Assembly (NCBI GenBank): GCA_943704525.1
Contig: CALSCQ010003156.1
Span: 1 to 42,300, forward strand
Reading direction: 5' to 3'
Length of the DNA: 42,300 bases
Origin: Pigoraptor vietnamica
Taxonomy: Eukaryota; Opisthokonta; Filasterea
In this document: one piece after another, positions 15,044 through 25,633 of the stretch
How positions within the stretch are numbered: the first letter of the stretch is position 1
Layout of the letters: each line of letters opens with the position of its first letter
Program-made: the position numbers and the translations under genes
Notes under the pieces: model-generated
What the model was told of the DNA's origin: nothing
Seen by the model: the letters and a program-made list of their open reading frames with translations, nothing else
Database searches by the model: none

Positions 15044-15633
15044 TCACGTGTCAGCCTTCCACCGCACAAGCATGGCGCCGTCGCGGACAGGCAACGTCAC
15101 GCAATCGAGACGCGGATTCGACACAACGGCGTCGTTGAAGCGGCGAATGCTCTCGGCCATCTGCTCGGTGCGCGCTCTCTTGGATGGCGACATGTTCTCG
15201 CCCTGTGCGGCGGGGTCGTTTGCGACGAAACCGTGGAACAGCACGTTGTCCGCCACCAGGAGGCCGCGATCGCTCAGCAGTCGGCGCGTGAAGAAGATAT
15301 CGTAATAGTCCATGTACCTGCGGGGGGCCACTCATGAATACCAGGCGTAACACAGCTGCCGCGTGACAGTGCCGAATAGGACGCACTTGTTCTTGTCGGC
15401 GTCCAAGTAGACAAAGTCCGCCCGGCCGCCTTCCTCGGCAAGGCGTGTTAGCCAAGACACGGCGTCGACGCAGAGAAAGTCCATGTGCGCGGTGCGCGGG
15501 TGGCTCGCTGCATTCTCGCGCGCGAGCTTGTTAAATCGCTCGCTCTTTTCCAGCGACACGACGCTCGCGGACGGGTGGCGAGCGAGGTCCAACCCCTCCG
15601 CAATTGACATGGCCGAAAAGCCCGTGTAAGTGC
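15044..15633 (-). pseudogene. Class I SAM-dependent O-methyltransferase, N-terminal part not found
   Basis: Two exons are clear: 15633-15387 and 15317-15044, joined in phase with donor gtgcgt. They encode TYTGFSAMSIAEGL, the acidic motif VVSLEKSERF, FVYLDADKNKYMDYYDIFF and GLLVADNVLFHG, ending at TGA. This is the caffeoyl-CoA/COMT-D1 O-methyltransferase fold from the second half of motif I onward. The first exon starts with a splice acceptor, and its own frame is closed by a TGA 12 nt upstream. The roughly 185 bp up to the end of the next gene on the same strand contains no exon for the missing VLEIG motif or the N-terminal helices. The gene is therefore either 5'-truncated (a pseudogene) or uses an exon I cannot see. 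Methylated substrates in the family are catechol-type compounds. Confidence 0.7.
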
Positions 15634-15817
15634 CTGCGTGTCAATCGCAGCCGAGTGAATGACCGCACCAAGGAGTAACAGCCGTCTCGCATGGCCAACG
15701 GTCAGTCGCAGTACAAGGAGGCCTGTCATGTCGCAACGAGGCAGCAGAAGGAGAGCAACAAGGTCACACTAGAATTCAGGACAGTTCTGCTTTAGTGCAT
15801 TAATACAACTGCCCGCG

Positions 15818-17555
15818 CTAGCGTGACGGCCCACCGACATCCAGCGCGAGTGCAGGCGCGACGGTCGCGGCGAGCATCGTCAGCAGCCGCCCTTGAAGGT
15901 GCCCGCTCACCATGTGCGCGCCGCTGGGATCGTGCGCGCGGGCGGATGCCTCGGCCGCGACGCAGTGAGGCGACAGCGGGGTCGTGTGCGCCTCGCAGTA
16001 GACCGACGTGGGCGTGCGCCGCATGTACGGAGGGACGTATCCGCCTTCGGACGAGGACTGCGACCGCGGGTGCGCACTCGTGTGGAAACCGCGGCGGAAG
16101 CGCATGCTTTGCGAGGGAGGAGCGTGCGTGCCCTTTTCCAAAATCTGCGAGCACGACCGCAAGATAAGCCCACATGCTCACCACACTCAGCAGCCCATTG
16201 CACACTGACACGCAACACCGCACCTTCTCGCATTCATCGGAGCACGGCATGCGCGCGTGGCGTTGCGTCAGACGGCGATCACTCGCGATGAGGGTCTCGC
16301 CAGCGCCCGCCTGCGACTGTCCAGACGCATTCTTTCCCTTGGCGACAGCGCCGGCCTTCCCAGCACCCGCCCCAATCGTCCCGTGGTGGATAGTGCCCAC
16401 GCGCTCCGCACACGACGGGCACACGATGAAGAGCGCGTTGCACGCGGCGTTCGCGCAGTTGATGTGGACGTCGCCGGGCGACCCGCACTTGATGCACTTG
16501 GACAGCACGTCGGCGGTCGCGCGCTCCGTCTCGTTGCCCACAAGCCCCCGGCCGTCAAACACGTAGTTCTTGCCAACAAACAGGCGCTCGGGCTCCGCCT
16601 TCCCCTCCGCCCGCGCGCGCGCTGCCTCGCCCTCCACATAGTCTATATATGCATTGATGCCGCCCTCGAGCGACGCCACCTTTTCGAACCCCTTCGTGCG
16701 CAGATACGCGCCCACTTTCACGCAGCGGATGCCGCCGGTGCAGTAGAGGTACACGGGCGTGTGCTTGTCGGCGCCAGTCTCCCCGAGGATACGCTCCACT
16801 TCGGCAAACGACTCGCGAAAGTAATCGACGCGCATCTGCACGGCCCCGCGGAAGCGCCCGACGTCGCTCTCAAAGAGGTTGCGACAGTCGATTAGCACGC
16901 CCTTCTGGCCAGGCTGCGCATTCTTGCCCGTCGCCGCGTTCTGCAGCAGCGCATCCTGCCACTGCTTCGGCGACAGGGAAGCGCCCTTATCTTCGAGGTT
17001 CAGGAGCGTCTTCAAACCGTCGTGCACGAGGTGCGGTCGCACGCGCACGTACAGATTCGGAAAGAGGGCCTCCTTCGTCGCGTCGACGTCGCGGCCGTAG
17101 CTGATTCGGACATCGGCGAGCGCCGGCAGTGCGTCGCGCACGTGCGCCTCGAACTCAGGAATGCGCGCGACGGGCACCATCATTTGCGCATTCACTCCCT
17201 CGCCGGCGATGAAGACGCGGCCGTACACGCCCCACTCGTACCACTGCTTGTGGAAGTACTTGCGGAGGGCGTTCGGGTCGGCCACGGGCGTGTACCTGAA
17301 GAACCACACGTAGCGATAGTGCGGGTCACGAATGGGCGGGGGGAAGTGGTGCACATTCCGCGCCGGCGCTTCCTCGGCCGCTTCGACCGGTGCATCTTTT
17401 TCTACAGGCGCGGCTGCAGAGCACAGCCGAGCCCACAGCCGGAGGGTGCCGGGTGTTACCGCGGGCCGCACTGCCAGGCGAGGGAGCGATGCGGCGCGCA
17501 CACACGTGCGTGTGAAGGCGCGGAAGGCCATGCTCACACGCCCACCGTGCGACAT
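15818..17555 (-). CDS. TrhO/UPF0176-type rhodanese-domain tRNA uridine hydroxylase
   Basis: Two exons, 17555-16224 and 16144-15818, joined in phase 0, give about 552 residues. An alternative start at 17531 (MAFRAFTRTCVRAASLPR) opens an Arg/Ala-rich, acid-poor leader typical of mitochondrial presequences. Then follow the UPF0176 N-terminal domain (YVWFFRYTPVADPNALRKYF, GRVFIAGEGVNAQM) and a rhodanese domain with VLIDCRN and the active-site loop YLYCTGGIRCVKVGAYL (Cys272). A zinc-ribbon-like cluster KCGSPGDVHINCANAACN...VCPSC comes next, with a later CSDEC. Bacterial TrhO (YceA) hydroxylates U34 of tRNAs to ho5U; animals have TSTD2. The 109-residue C-terminal exon is rich in Ser, Arg and His and unlike anything I recognise. 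A role in mitochondrial tRNA modification is inferred. Confidence 0.88.
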
Positions 17556-17908
17556 ACACGCATCGACTCGTTAAACACCTGCGCGATCTTAGTTTTTCGC
17601 CCATTGCTCTGTTTCAAGTGTGCGAGATGACGTGTGTCACGTGAGCAATTTCCACGTGATGGGTGATGTCAGCCCGGCGCCCGAACGAGATTCGCGAAGG
17701 TGAAGAGCGTCTCTGCAACACACACACTCACAACCCACTCACCCCGTAGTGTTGCCTCGCATCTGCGTCTCGTTTATGCGCCACAACACCCACGGTCTTC
17801 GTGTTGAGCGGCATGCACGGACTTTGAGCTTCGATCGCTCTTGGGGTGACACGGAAGCCGCCAGTGCAAGTGCGACCACGCCGTGCTGTTCCCGCCACAC
17901 ACAGGCAC
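17556..17908. promoter_or_regulatory. Divergent promoter region, rhodanese/RibB, with two CACGTGA sites
   Basis: This gap separates the divergent rhodanese and RibB genes. It holds a perfect TCACGTGA palindrome at 17637-17644 and a second CCACGTGAT about 15 bp away at 17651-17659. E-box/G-box elements of this type bind bHLH or bZIP factors in many eukaryotes; the function here is inferred from position and repetition. Confidence 0.4.
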
Positions 17909-19369
17909 ATGAGAATGACGTGCACGGAGCCCGCCTCTGTCCCGTCGTCTCTTGACGATGCGCTGCGCGTGATCGAATATGAGCGTCGCCGTCGCGTGGA
18001 GGCCGAGCAGCACATTGCGCAACTCGAGCGGCAGCTGCAGGGCCACTCGGACGCTGCGGGCGGCGTCAAGGGTGTTCGGACGGAGTCGCTTGCACTGTCA
18101 CGGACGGCCCCAAACGGCGTGCATCGGTGTGCGTCTGTGTGTGTGTGAACTGTTGTTGTTCATGCCGTTCATCGGGGCGCTATGACCCTGTGCCATACTC
18201 ACCGAGTGCTACCGCAGTGTCAAGTTTGACTCGGTAGAAGAGGCTGTGAAAGACATCGGTGAGTAAGTCCGCTGTGTGTGGGAGGGAGAGGCGGGGGAAG
18301 GTGTTAGTATTGCTCACTGTCATTGCGGCGTCGCAGCGGCTGGCAAGTTTGTTGTGGTCGTGGACGACGAAGACCGGGAAAACGAGGGCGATCTCATCAT
18401 TGCTGCGGAGAAAGTGACGCCGGAGCAAATGGCGTTCATGATTAGGCACACGAGGTGGGCATAGTCGGCCGAGCAGTGCGCTGTGTGCGCTGGTGTGTGC
18501 GAGTGGCTAATTCTCGCTGGTGTGTGTGAGTGGCTAATTCTCGCTGGTGTGCGAGTGGGATAATTGTCGCTGGTGTGTGCGAGTGGGATAATTCTCGCTG
18601 GTGTGTGTGAGTGGCTAATTGTCGCTGGTGTGTGTGAGTGGCTAATTCTCGCTGGTGTGTGCGAGCGGCTAATTCACGCTGGTGTGTGTGAGTGGCTAAT
18701 TCTCGCTCGCATCTTTTTGCTGCAGCGGCGTCATTTGTGTCGCTATAACGGCGCAGCGCTGCGAGGAGCTCGAACTGCCGCTCATGATTGCGGCGAACAC
18801 GGAGAAGCACTGCACGGCCTTCACAGTTACAGTGGATTATCGCCACGGTGCGTCCGCAATGGTGGTTGCGTCGGATCGCACGTCCTTGTCTACACTCACA
18901 TTTGTCTCATTTGTGCCTAATGTTCCCTGCTCGCCCGTTCCTCAGGGACAACGACGGGCATCAGTGCGGCGGATCGCGCGCTCACCGCGAACGCACTCGC
19001 GAGCACTGCCACGCGGCCCGAGGACCTCAATCGACCCGGGCACATGTTCCCTCTCCGCGCGAAGGAAGGGGGCGTCCTCGTGCGCACCGGGCACACCGAA
19101 GCATCCGTCGGTGCGTCTATGTTTTCGTGTGTGCTGGTAGTGTGCCGCTGGCAAATGGCTCATGTGTGTCCAATGTTTATGAATTTGCAGACTTGTGCAA
19201 GTTGGCCGGCCTCTATCCCGCGGGCGTCCTCAGCGAAATAGCCATGTCCGACGGCACAATGGCACGGCGCGACTCTTTGGCGGCGTTCAAGGAGGAATTC
19301 GGTCTCAAAATGATCACGATCGCCGACCTCGTCGCGTACCTCTCGGCCAGGCAGCCGGCGAGGACGTAA
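17909..19369 (+). CDS. ribB: 3,4-dihydroxy-2-butanone 4-phosphate synthase (riboflavin synthesis)
   Basis: Six exons: 17909-18126, 18218-18258, 18337-18454, 18726-18847, 18946-19110, 19191-19369, all in phase. They encode 280 residues. The enzyme turns ribulose 5-phosphate into DHBP plus formate, the four-carbon precursor of the riboflavin xylene ring. Diagnostic motifs are [19 protein letters not shown] (metal- and substrate-binding acidic loop), [49 protein letters not shown] and SDGTMAR. No GTP cyclohydrolase II domain follows, so this is the stand-alone form seen in fungi. The first exon adds an N-terminal region of about 70 residues with a predicted coiled coil ([20 protein letters not shown]) not found in bacterial RibB. 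The exact start is uncertain, since two Met codons lie close together at 17909 and 17915 and the frame remains open farther upstream. Confidence 0.93.
18489..18704 (+). repeat. 27-bp minisatellite, eight copies, inside RibB intron 3
   Basis: Eight tandem units begin at 18489, 18516, 18543, 18569, 18597, 18624, 18651 and 18678. The consensus is gctggtgtgtgYgagtgg followed by ctaattctc. They differ at few positions (some read gggataattgtc). Nearly every unit contains a CTAAT-like branch-point motif, and the array ends about 20 bp before the intron's tgctgcag acceptor. It makes this intron 271 nt long. Confidence 0.9.
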
Positions 19370-19813
19370 GTGGTGCTAGTGCTAATGCCCGCACGGGGAA
19401 TAGGACGGCAAACTGACTTTGATCTGCGTGGCGCTGCGAGTGCGTGCGTGCGCGTGCGCTTTGCGTTGTGGTTATAAAGTGGCGTATTCGGCACGGAAGG
19501 AGCAGACGTCGGTGGCCGTTTGGCGTGTTTGACGTACTGAACGACCGGGCTCCTCCCTTCCCTCCGCTCCCTGCCCCCGCTTGTCGTTCTGCTTGTTTTC
19601 AAGCGTTTAGCCGTGACGGGATTTTGTTCGTTGCCGCTGATGCCTCTCTCTTCGCCCTGACTCCAGGCGATCTCTTTTTACTCGGGCGACCGAATTGCGT
19701 TACTTCCAGGTGTCAGTGCCGGTTCGCCATGTGACGTTCTGGCGTGATCCGTGTGTTTCACAGTTTTCGAGTTGGCACGCCGGCAACTGACATATACGGT
19801 ACAACGGGCGCTT
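19370..19813. other. Convergent 3' spacer between RibB and TTL-domain gene
   Basis: No supported gene. A TTATAAA sequence occurs near 19473, but both neighbouring genes end here. Weak open frames in this stretch lack recognisable motifs. Confidence 0.35.
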
Positions 19814-22238
19814 TCAATTTGGTACTGCTGACGCGCGCAACCGCCTGTCGTCGTCCACTGAGGGAAAGCCGAGAATGCACGGCGGCGGATCCCAAGCGCT
19901 TGACGACGTCGCATTCGCGCGCGTAGCCGTAGTGACGCTGGCAGTGCACGCCCACTTTGGGTGCACGAAAGGGACCGAGTGAGGATTTGTCACGTCGGCA
20001 AGTCCGCGTCGTGTCCAGATATCAACGAGCGCCGTCCTTAGTCTGTGATAGTGCAAGGTCCCCTTTGCTCCCGCCGGAAGCTTTCCTGCGCAGTGCTCCA
20101 TGAATTCGGCGACGTCTGGACGTAGGGGCTCTGCGGCCGGGTACACGCGGCGGAAGCCACTATTGCCGAGACGAGCGAATTCGTTGCGGTCGGCGATAAT
20201 GTGCCCGAGATCAGCACTGTCAACGCAGACCGTCGGCGTCCGTTTCTCGCCAGCCGACGCTCCTACAGCCGTGCGATCAGTGGAGGCGTGGAGGACCGGC
20301 GACCTGCATTACGCGTGAGTGTGAGCGTGACGACGTTGCACGGCAGTTGTTCTCGATGACTGCACGGCACCGATTCCGTCGGCTATACTGATTGCGGCCG
20401 GAACAATGGACAGGGCCAAACGAACACGCATGGCTATGCTCAGTTATCGCGAAAGCGCTTTGGGCTCGGACGAGGTCGGTCTCGAGTAGGATACTCAAGT
20501 AGTGCCGCACACTGTCACGAAACTGGCCCGTGCGATTTAGGCAAGTGCAGCAGCCAACAGCGCACCTGTGTGTCAGCGGCGAGAGACTAGTCGGGGTACT
20601 CTTGCACGCGCTCTCCTCGACGTACTGCACGCCCACTTCCCGGAGCTCCGCCTCCACAGCGGCAGCGTCAAAGTCAACGTAGCGGTTGAGGACGGCAATG
20701 CGCAGGACCTCCGACAAGAGGGTCGTCTTCATCGACGGGAGGAGGCGGCTGCTCATGTCCGGAGTCGTATTCATCTGCGCATGGACACGGTGGCCACCGA
20801 CCCGTGTCAGTCGTTGCATTGTGCGTAACAGGGGCGTCCTCGGCTGTCCAGTAACTGAAGGACGTCCACATACCTCGAGCAAGCGCGGTTGTTCGTCCGC
20901 ATCGACGATAATGTCGACGCCGAGGAATTGGTAGCACTGCAGACACGTAAAGTTCGGCGCAACCGACGCGAAACGATCGAGAAATACGTGCTCCGAGGCG
21001 AGTAGCGCCTTGAGGATAACGTCTCGCACGCGATCAAGTAGTGTACGCGCGTCGCGCCCAGTCTCTGTTAGGTAGCGGCGCAGGCGCTCAAAGCTCCACA
21101 CGATGTCGAAGTAGTCCCTCTCCTTCTTTCCGATGCTCGTGTTCGTCAGAAACTGCAGCTTCTCGCCACCCTTCGCGAGTGTGTCGTTGAACGGGAGCGC
21201 GGCAAACCGCACCAATCCCTCGTCGTACACGTACAGCCGCAGCGGCGATATAGACGTGATGAGTACGTAGACGCGCAGGTCAAATTTGTGCGAGTTGACG
21301 AGGAGCGGGTTGCGGAGATACTCTTGCACGATGAGCGGCCGCGACGAGTCCGCGCTTGCGATAAGACTGCGCACGCCGTCGACGCCATCCACCACAGAGA
21401 TGCCGTCGCCGCCCCCGCCGTTGGTCGGCTTAACAATCCAGCGCTGTTCCGAACGGCCGATTGTTTTTGCATCTGTCGCACCGGCGTACGCCGACCCGTT
21501 GAGCCGCAGTGCTTCCTCCCACAGCACGGCGGCGTCTCGTGGCAAGGTGTAGCACGGGAACGAGAAGGGTCGCCACTTGCCGCGCGGCACAAAGTCGCGC
21601 GTCGCGGATGTAACTGTGTCGCAGAGACCATCTTTTGCCGCGAGTACGGTCGCGACGTCGTACAGCCGCGATATGCGCTGCTTGAGACCGAGGCTGGCGT
21701 ATTCTGAAAAGCACGCATGGCGATCGGGCCCCTGAAGAACGCCGATGCAGAGCACGGCGCGCACGGAGCGCCAGTCGGCGTCAAAGTTAGCTCGCAGGGA
21801 CAGCCCAGCAATGCGAATCGCCATCTTGTAAAGGCCGCGGTCGTGGGGTCGCACTTTCAAGACAACTGCTTTGGAGTCTTCGCCCGCCGCGTCGTTGTTG
21901 CCGAGCGAATTGCGGGCATGAGCAGTGCGCAACAGCTTCAGTGCGTCGGCGAGGCCAGTCACGGGTCCGGCCGGCGGCAACGGCGGAGCCGATTTCCGGC
22001 CCGCGGTGACCCGACGGACGATGCCGTTCGAACCGACCTCCATTTTCTCGTCACGGCCATTGTCGAGGCGCACTAGTCCACGCGCAAAAGGATTTGTAGC
22101 GTGATCGCCGGCTGCAAGGCACAATATCAGTGCAAACCCGAGGCAGAGTGCCGCGGCAGCGCCGGCACTGTACACCAGTGCTAGACGCCGCAGTGGAGAA
22201 GCAGGACCCCTTATAGACATAGTACTCGGCTGATGCAC
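19814..22238 (-). CDS. Tubulin-tyrosine-ligase-like (TTL) ATP-grasp protein with N-terminal membrane anchor
   Basis: Three exons: 22238-20874, 20774-20608, 20303-19814, in phase, give about 673 residues. A second Met lies 18 nt downstream. After a short basic N-terminus comes a membrane segment at about residues 20-45 (LVYSAGAAAALCLGFALILC), then a spacer. The TTL domain follows: RWIVKPTNGGGGDGISVV (ATP-binding lysine and Gly loop, near 265), PLIVQEYLRNPLLV, HKFDLRVYVLITSISPLRLY, EGLVRFA, and the split metal/ATP motif RLLE|MNTTPDMSS across intron 1. Canonical TTLL enzymes ligate Glu, Gly or Tyr to tubulin in the cytosol. A type II anchor before the domain suggests a membrane-tethered or lumenal ligase instead. 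Intron 1 (99 nt) has no stop and a length divisible by three, so its retention would keep frame. The last exon (NEFARLGNSGFRRVYPA) is TTL-like in pattern but weakly conserved. Confidence 0.82.
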
Positions 22239-22866
22239 GACGCTGGTGTGAAACGCTCACCATATTGTGGTTCACGGCTACTGAAATGATAGTTGGCCCC
22301 CCGTCAGGGGTGCTCACGTGAGTACCCCTGGGCGGCCACCTCAAAAAATCTTGTTACCGGAGGGGTGCCATCAATTTGAAGAAGTGCGCCAAATTGTCTC
22401 ATTTTCGCCACATCCCCAATTTAATCGTCGTCCCATAAGTCCGTGTGTTACCCGGCACACCCCGCCAGCATCAGATGCAGTACGAGTACTACTTCCGTAC
22501 AGCCCGCAACTGCCAAGCCTGACGCTGCGAATCGCACTCTGTGTGAAGGGTGCTAGCACTCTTCGCACAATGCAGTGGTGCGCGTGGGCGCGTATTGCGT
22601 CTGCGTGCGCTGCTGGCGTCGCGGCAGAGGTGGGCGCGATCAACTCGCAGCCTCATAGTATCGGCGCGTTCAAACTTTGCACCCCGCGCCGACCTCCGTG
22701 GCTCGGACAGCTTACATTGAACTGTGACGGACAAACGTGCTATTTGTGCCTTTGTTTTAGAAGACTGGCGAAAGAAACAGCGCGTCATGCATGTTTACAG
22801 AGATGACGGGAAAACGAATTCACGCACACTCGCCGCAAGCCATCTAGGCATCGACAGCTGCTTTCT
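22239..22866. other. Spacer upstream of TTL gene
   Basis: No gene is supported. The notable element is a 24-bp near-palindrome centred on CACGTG (listed separately). The rest, 22340-22860, shows no ORF with recognisable motifs and no clear repeat; it includes the 3' flank of the MAN1/Src1-like gene. Confidence 0.4.
22306..22329. promoter_or_regulatory. 24-bp imperfect palindrome around a CACGTG core
   Basis: AGGGGTGCTCAC and GTGAGTACCCCT form an inverted repeat with one mismatched base pair, centred on CACGTG at 22315-22320. It lies 68 bp upstream of the TTL-domain ATG, a typical core-promoter position. A dimeric bHLH or bZIP site is the simplest reading. Confidence 0.5.
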
Positions 22867-24026
22867 TCAGCTGCTGAACGAGTCGAGGTTCGGGTACAGC
22901 GGCTGCGGCCAAAAGTTGAACCAAGACTGTGTGAGATTATTATCCGTTCCCAAACAGCAGAGCAAGGACGAAAAGCTCACTGAGCACGCACCTGGTAGCC
23001 AGCCTGCTTCTTCGGGCCTGCGTGCAGGAGAGGGCGCTAGAGTGAGCACTTACACGCAAAAAAAGCACACAACAACATGCGCTTCGGTGGACGCACCGAT
23101 CCAGAGGAACACCTCGTCGCCGTCCTGCTTGAACACGGAGACGCGGCTGTCCTCGCGCAGAATGTCCATCGCCTGAGGCACGCGCCCGCATTAGCCATTC
23201 AATCCACAACGACCGACGATGGGTTTGTCACGCGCCCCCTTCTTTTCGCACGAAACAGCGCAACAAAACCCCACTAGGAAAAGCACGTGCTGCCAGAAGT
23301 AACTACCGCGCCGACCCCTCACCCCTACGGATAGAATACAAGTAAAAACCTCTTCCGCACACGCAGCAACCCCACCTTCCTCCACACGCGGTGCGTGTGC
23401 CTCCTCCGGTCACGCATGGGAATCAGCTCGTCGCGGAGGTGCGAGGTCGAAATGGACGTTTGCTGCGAGGCCGTCGACACGCTCAACCACAGGCACGACA
23501 GGCGATAAGTAAGTCCGCGCACGCACATACCTGGCGCTCCAAGCGGGCGAGGGCTTGGTCAACGAGGTCGTAGGCCAGTTCGCGCTCGTGAATGTAGCCA
23601 CGGACCCACACAAAGACGGCCATGGCCAGCGTCACAACTGCGCACGCAAGTGTGTGCTTGAGCAAGTGGCCGTGGCACATGCAGCACGCCCATTCCCCAC
23701 TCGCATTCCACGTCCACCCACCGACAAGCACGACCTGCACGTCCCTGCGCTCAATGTAGTCCCGAATTACGCACGCGTAGCCCTTGTAGGCGTTCTTTGC
23801 GAGATAGAAATCGCCGCCCTGGTCCAGCTCGGTGAGGTCCCGAGAGAAGAGGAGCCTCTCGGCCGTGGAATAGCTGTCGTTGTACTTCTCCTTATACTGA
23901 GCGGTGGAAGGTCCGTTTGGTTAGACACGTCATGCGAGCGCGCAGTCCCTTGTTCACTGCGTATCGCTCCCTTCTCCACTCCTCTCATACACGCACGCGC
24001 GCACACACATACGCACACACACACAT

Positions 24027-24106
<80 letters not shown>

Positions 24107-25633
24107 TTCAACAGTCTCTCAGCCTGCGCACACACCTTGTTCTGCAGCTCAGCAACAATGGCCTCCTTCGACAGTCCGCCGCGGGGGTCGTGCTTATCGG
24201 TCAGCATGCCACATTCTTTCTGGCCTGGAGATGGCAGAAGAGCAAAACCGAACTTTAGCAAAGACCGGCCTCCAAAAAACAAGACAGCAATCGTACACTG
24301 TTGCAACTGTGCCTGTGAGTGAGTGCCACATTCAGCTGCGTGCGAGCGTCGATTGCCTTCTGGGGAATGTGTGCGGCGTGTGCACGTGACCCACCCAGCT
24401 GGTCCGCCAGGAGGTGCTGCACGAACGCGAGCATCTTGTTGCGCAGCTTGGTCACTTCGCTCGTCGATTCGCAGCGGTTTCCGACAGCGGTGAAGCCCTC
24501 CTCGCACGTCAGCTTGCCCTCCGCACACGTCCCGTTCGCAGGGCAAGCGATGCACGAGCCTGCGCCGTCAAGGTGTCAAACAAAGCGCACCATAATGCAC
24601 ACAAAACGAGTGAAAACACATACATACACACACACACACGCGCACCGTCACACTCACACTCACACACACACGAGACCAACTACATACGCGTGCAGGCAGA
24701 CCCGTTGTGAGAGTGGTCCCACAAAATAACATGAAAGCAGAATGAGCGGGCCGTACCGTTGGTGGGAGCGACGCCCGTGTCGCAGAAGGGCACCGGCACC
24801 ACCCGCCCCATCCAAGACGCCGCAATGCCAAGCGCAATGACCATGAAGATCGGCACAACAAGCTGCGACGCGCCCCCGCCCTGTGCGCGGCGCGGCCTCT
24901 TCGGCGTCTCGTGCTCGTCCGCCGTCATGTTGCCGTCACTGTCGCTCGACACGGCCGCCTCACGTGCCGCCTCACGAGCCGGCTCGGGCGTGCGCGGCTT
25001 CTTCAGCGGAGACGCCCTCGGGACCGGCGCGGACTGCGGCGTCGTCGTCGCCTCCTCCTTCTTTGGCGTGTCGCGCACCACGCGCACCTCTCGCGTGGGC
25101 CGCTTATTTTGGCGGCGCACCGGAGCTTCCTTCACCTCCTCTTCCTCCTCCTCGCTGCCGTCGTCGTCGTCGTCGCCAGAGTCCGCCACTGGTGCCTTTG
25201 CTCGCCCCCGGCCCGTGGACTAGAGAATAATAAGCAAAACGAGTGAGAAATACTTACGCGAGACACAGCACAGTTACAATTGCGCACAAACACTCCACCC
25301 CACCATGCGCGCGGTTTGCTTCGTGCGCCTTGGCTTCGCGACGGCGGGCTCCGCCTTAACTGCGGGTTCTTCCTTAACGGCCGGCTCCTTCTTAGCGGGC
25401 GTCGCTGCCTTCTGCGGGGAGCCCCTGTTCGACGATGCCTTCTTCTTGCCCTTCAGCAGCTCCGCCACGGGACGACCCTCGTTCGCCACGACATAGCGCT
25501 CGTACCAAATCACGTACGTGGGCTTCAGGGCGCGCGCCGAGGGAAGCTCCTGGCCGTAACGGAGCAGCGCATTGCGCAAGTCCTCCACCGGGCGCTTCTT
25601 GTAGTCGGCAAACACCTCAACAACCTCCGCCAT
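22867..25633 (-). CDS. MAN1/Src1/Heh-type inner nuclear membrane protein (HeH + MSC domain)
   Basis: Nine exons in coding order: 25633-25304, 25219-24757, 24559-24395, 24224-24136, 23896-23531, 23462-23376, 23172-23097, 23017-22992, 22902-22867, all with exact phase. The N-terminus (VEDLRNALLRYGQELP) is a HeH/LEM-like helix-extension-helix. A long Lys/Pro/Glu-rich, acidic linker with KR-rich stretches follows. The first membrane span is LVVPIFMVIALGIAASW. Then comes a lumenal Cys region, CIACPANGTCAEGKLTCEEG and VGNRC, as in Src1 and MAN1. The second span is LACAVVTLAMAVFVW. The MSC winged-helix tail has AYDLVDQALARLERQ, SHLRDELIP, HRVWRK and ILREDSRVSVF. Family members anchor chromatin and telomeres at the inner nuclear envelope and recruit ESCRT-III (Chm7). 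Exon 8 is a 26-nt microexon. The product ends PLYPNLDSFSS. Confidence 0.9.
24001..24106. repeat. (CA)n then (GA)n microsatellite in Src1-like intron 4
   Basis: About 85 bp of near-perfect AC dinucleotides on the plus strand (TG on the coding strand), followed by eight or nine GA repeats, inside the intron 23897-24135. Confidence 0.95.

Noticed and set aside
15691-15795. Short plus-strand frame starting MANGQSQYKEACHV
   Set aside because: Only about 34 codons, antisense to the methyltransferase upstream region, with no start context or homology.
18489-18704. CRISPR-like regular repeat
   Set aside because: Units are adjacent with no unique spacers, and the array lies within a eukaryotic intron; it is a minisatellite.
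20277-20607. Read-through C-terminus of the TTL gene without splicing intron 2
   Set aside because: The unspliced reading gives low-complexity sequence and an early stop, while splicing 20607 to 20304 keeps phase and yields coherent sequence.
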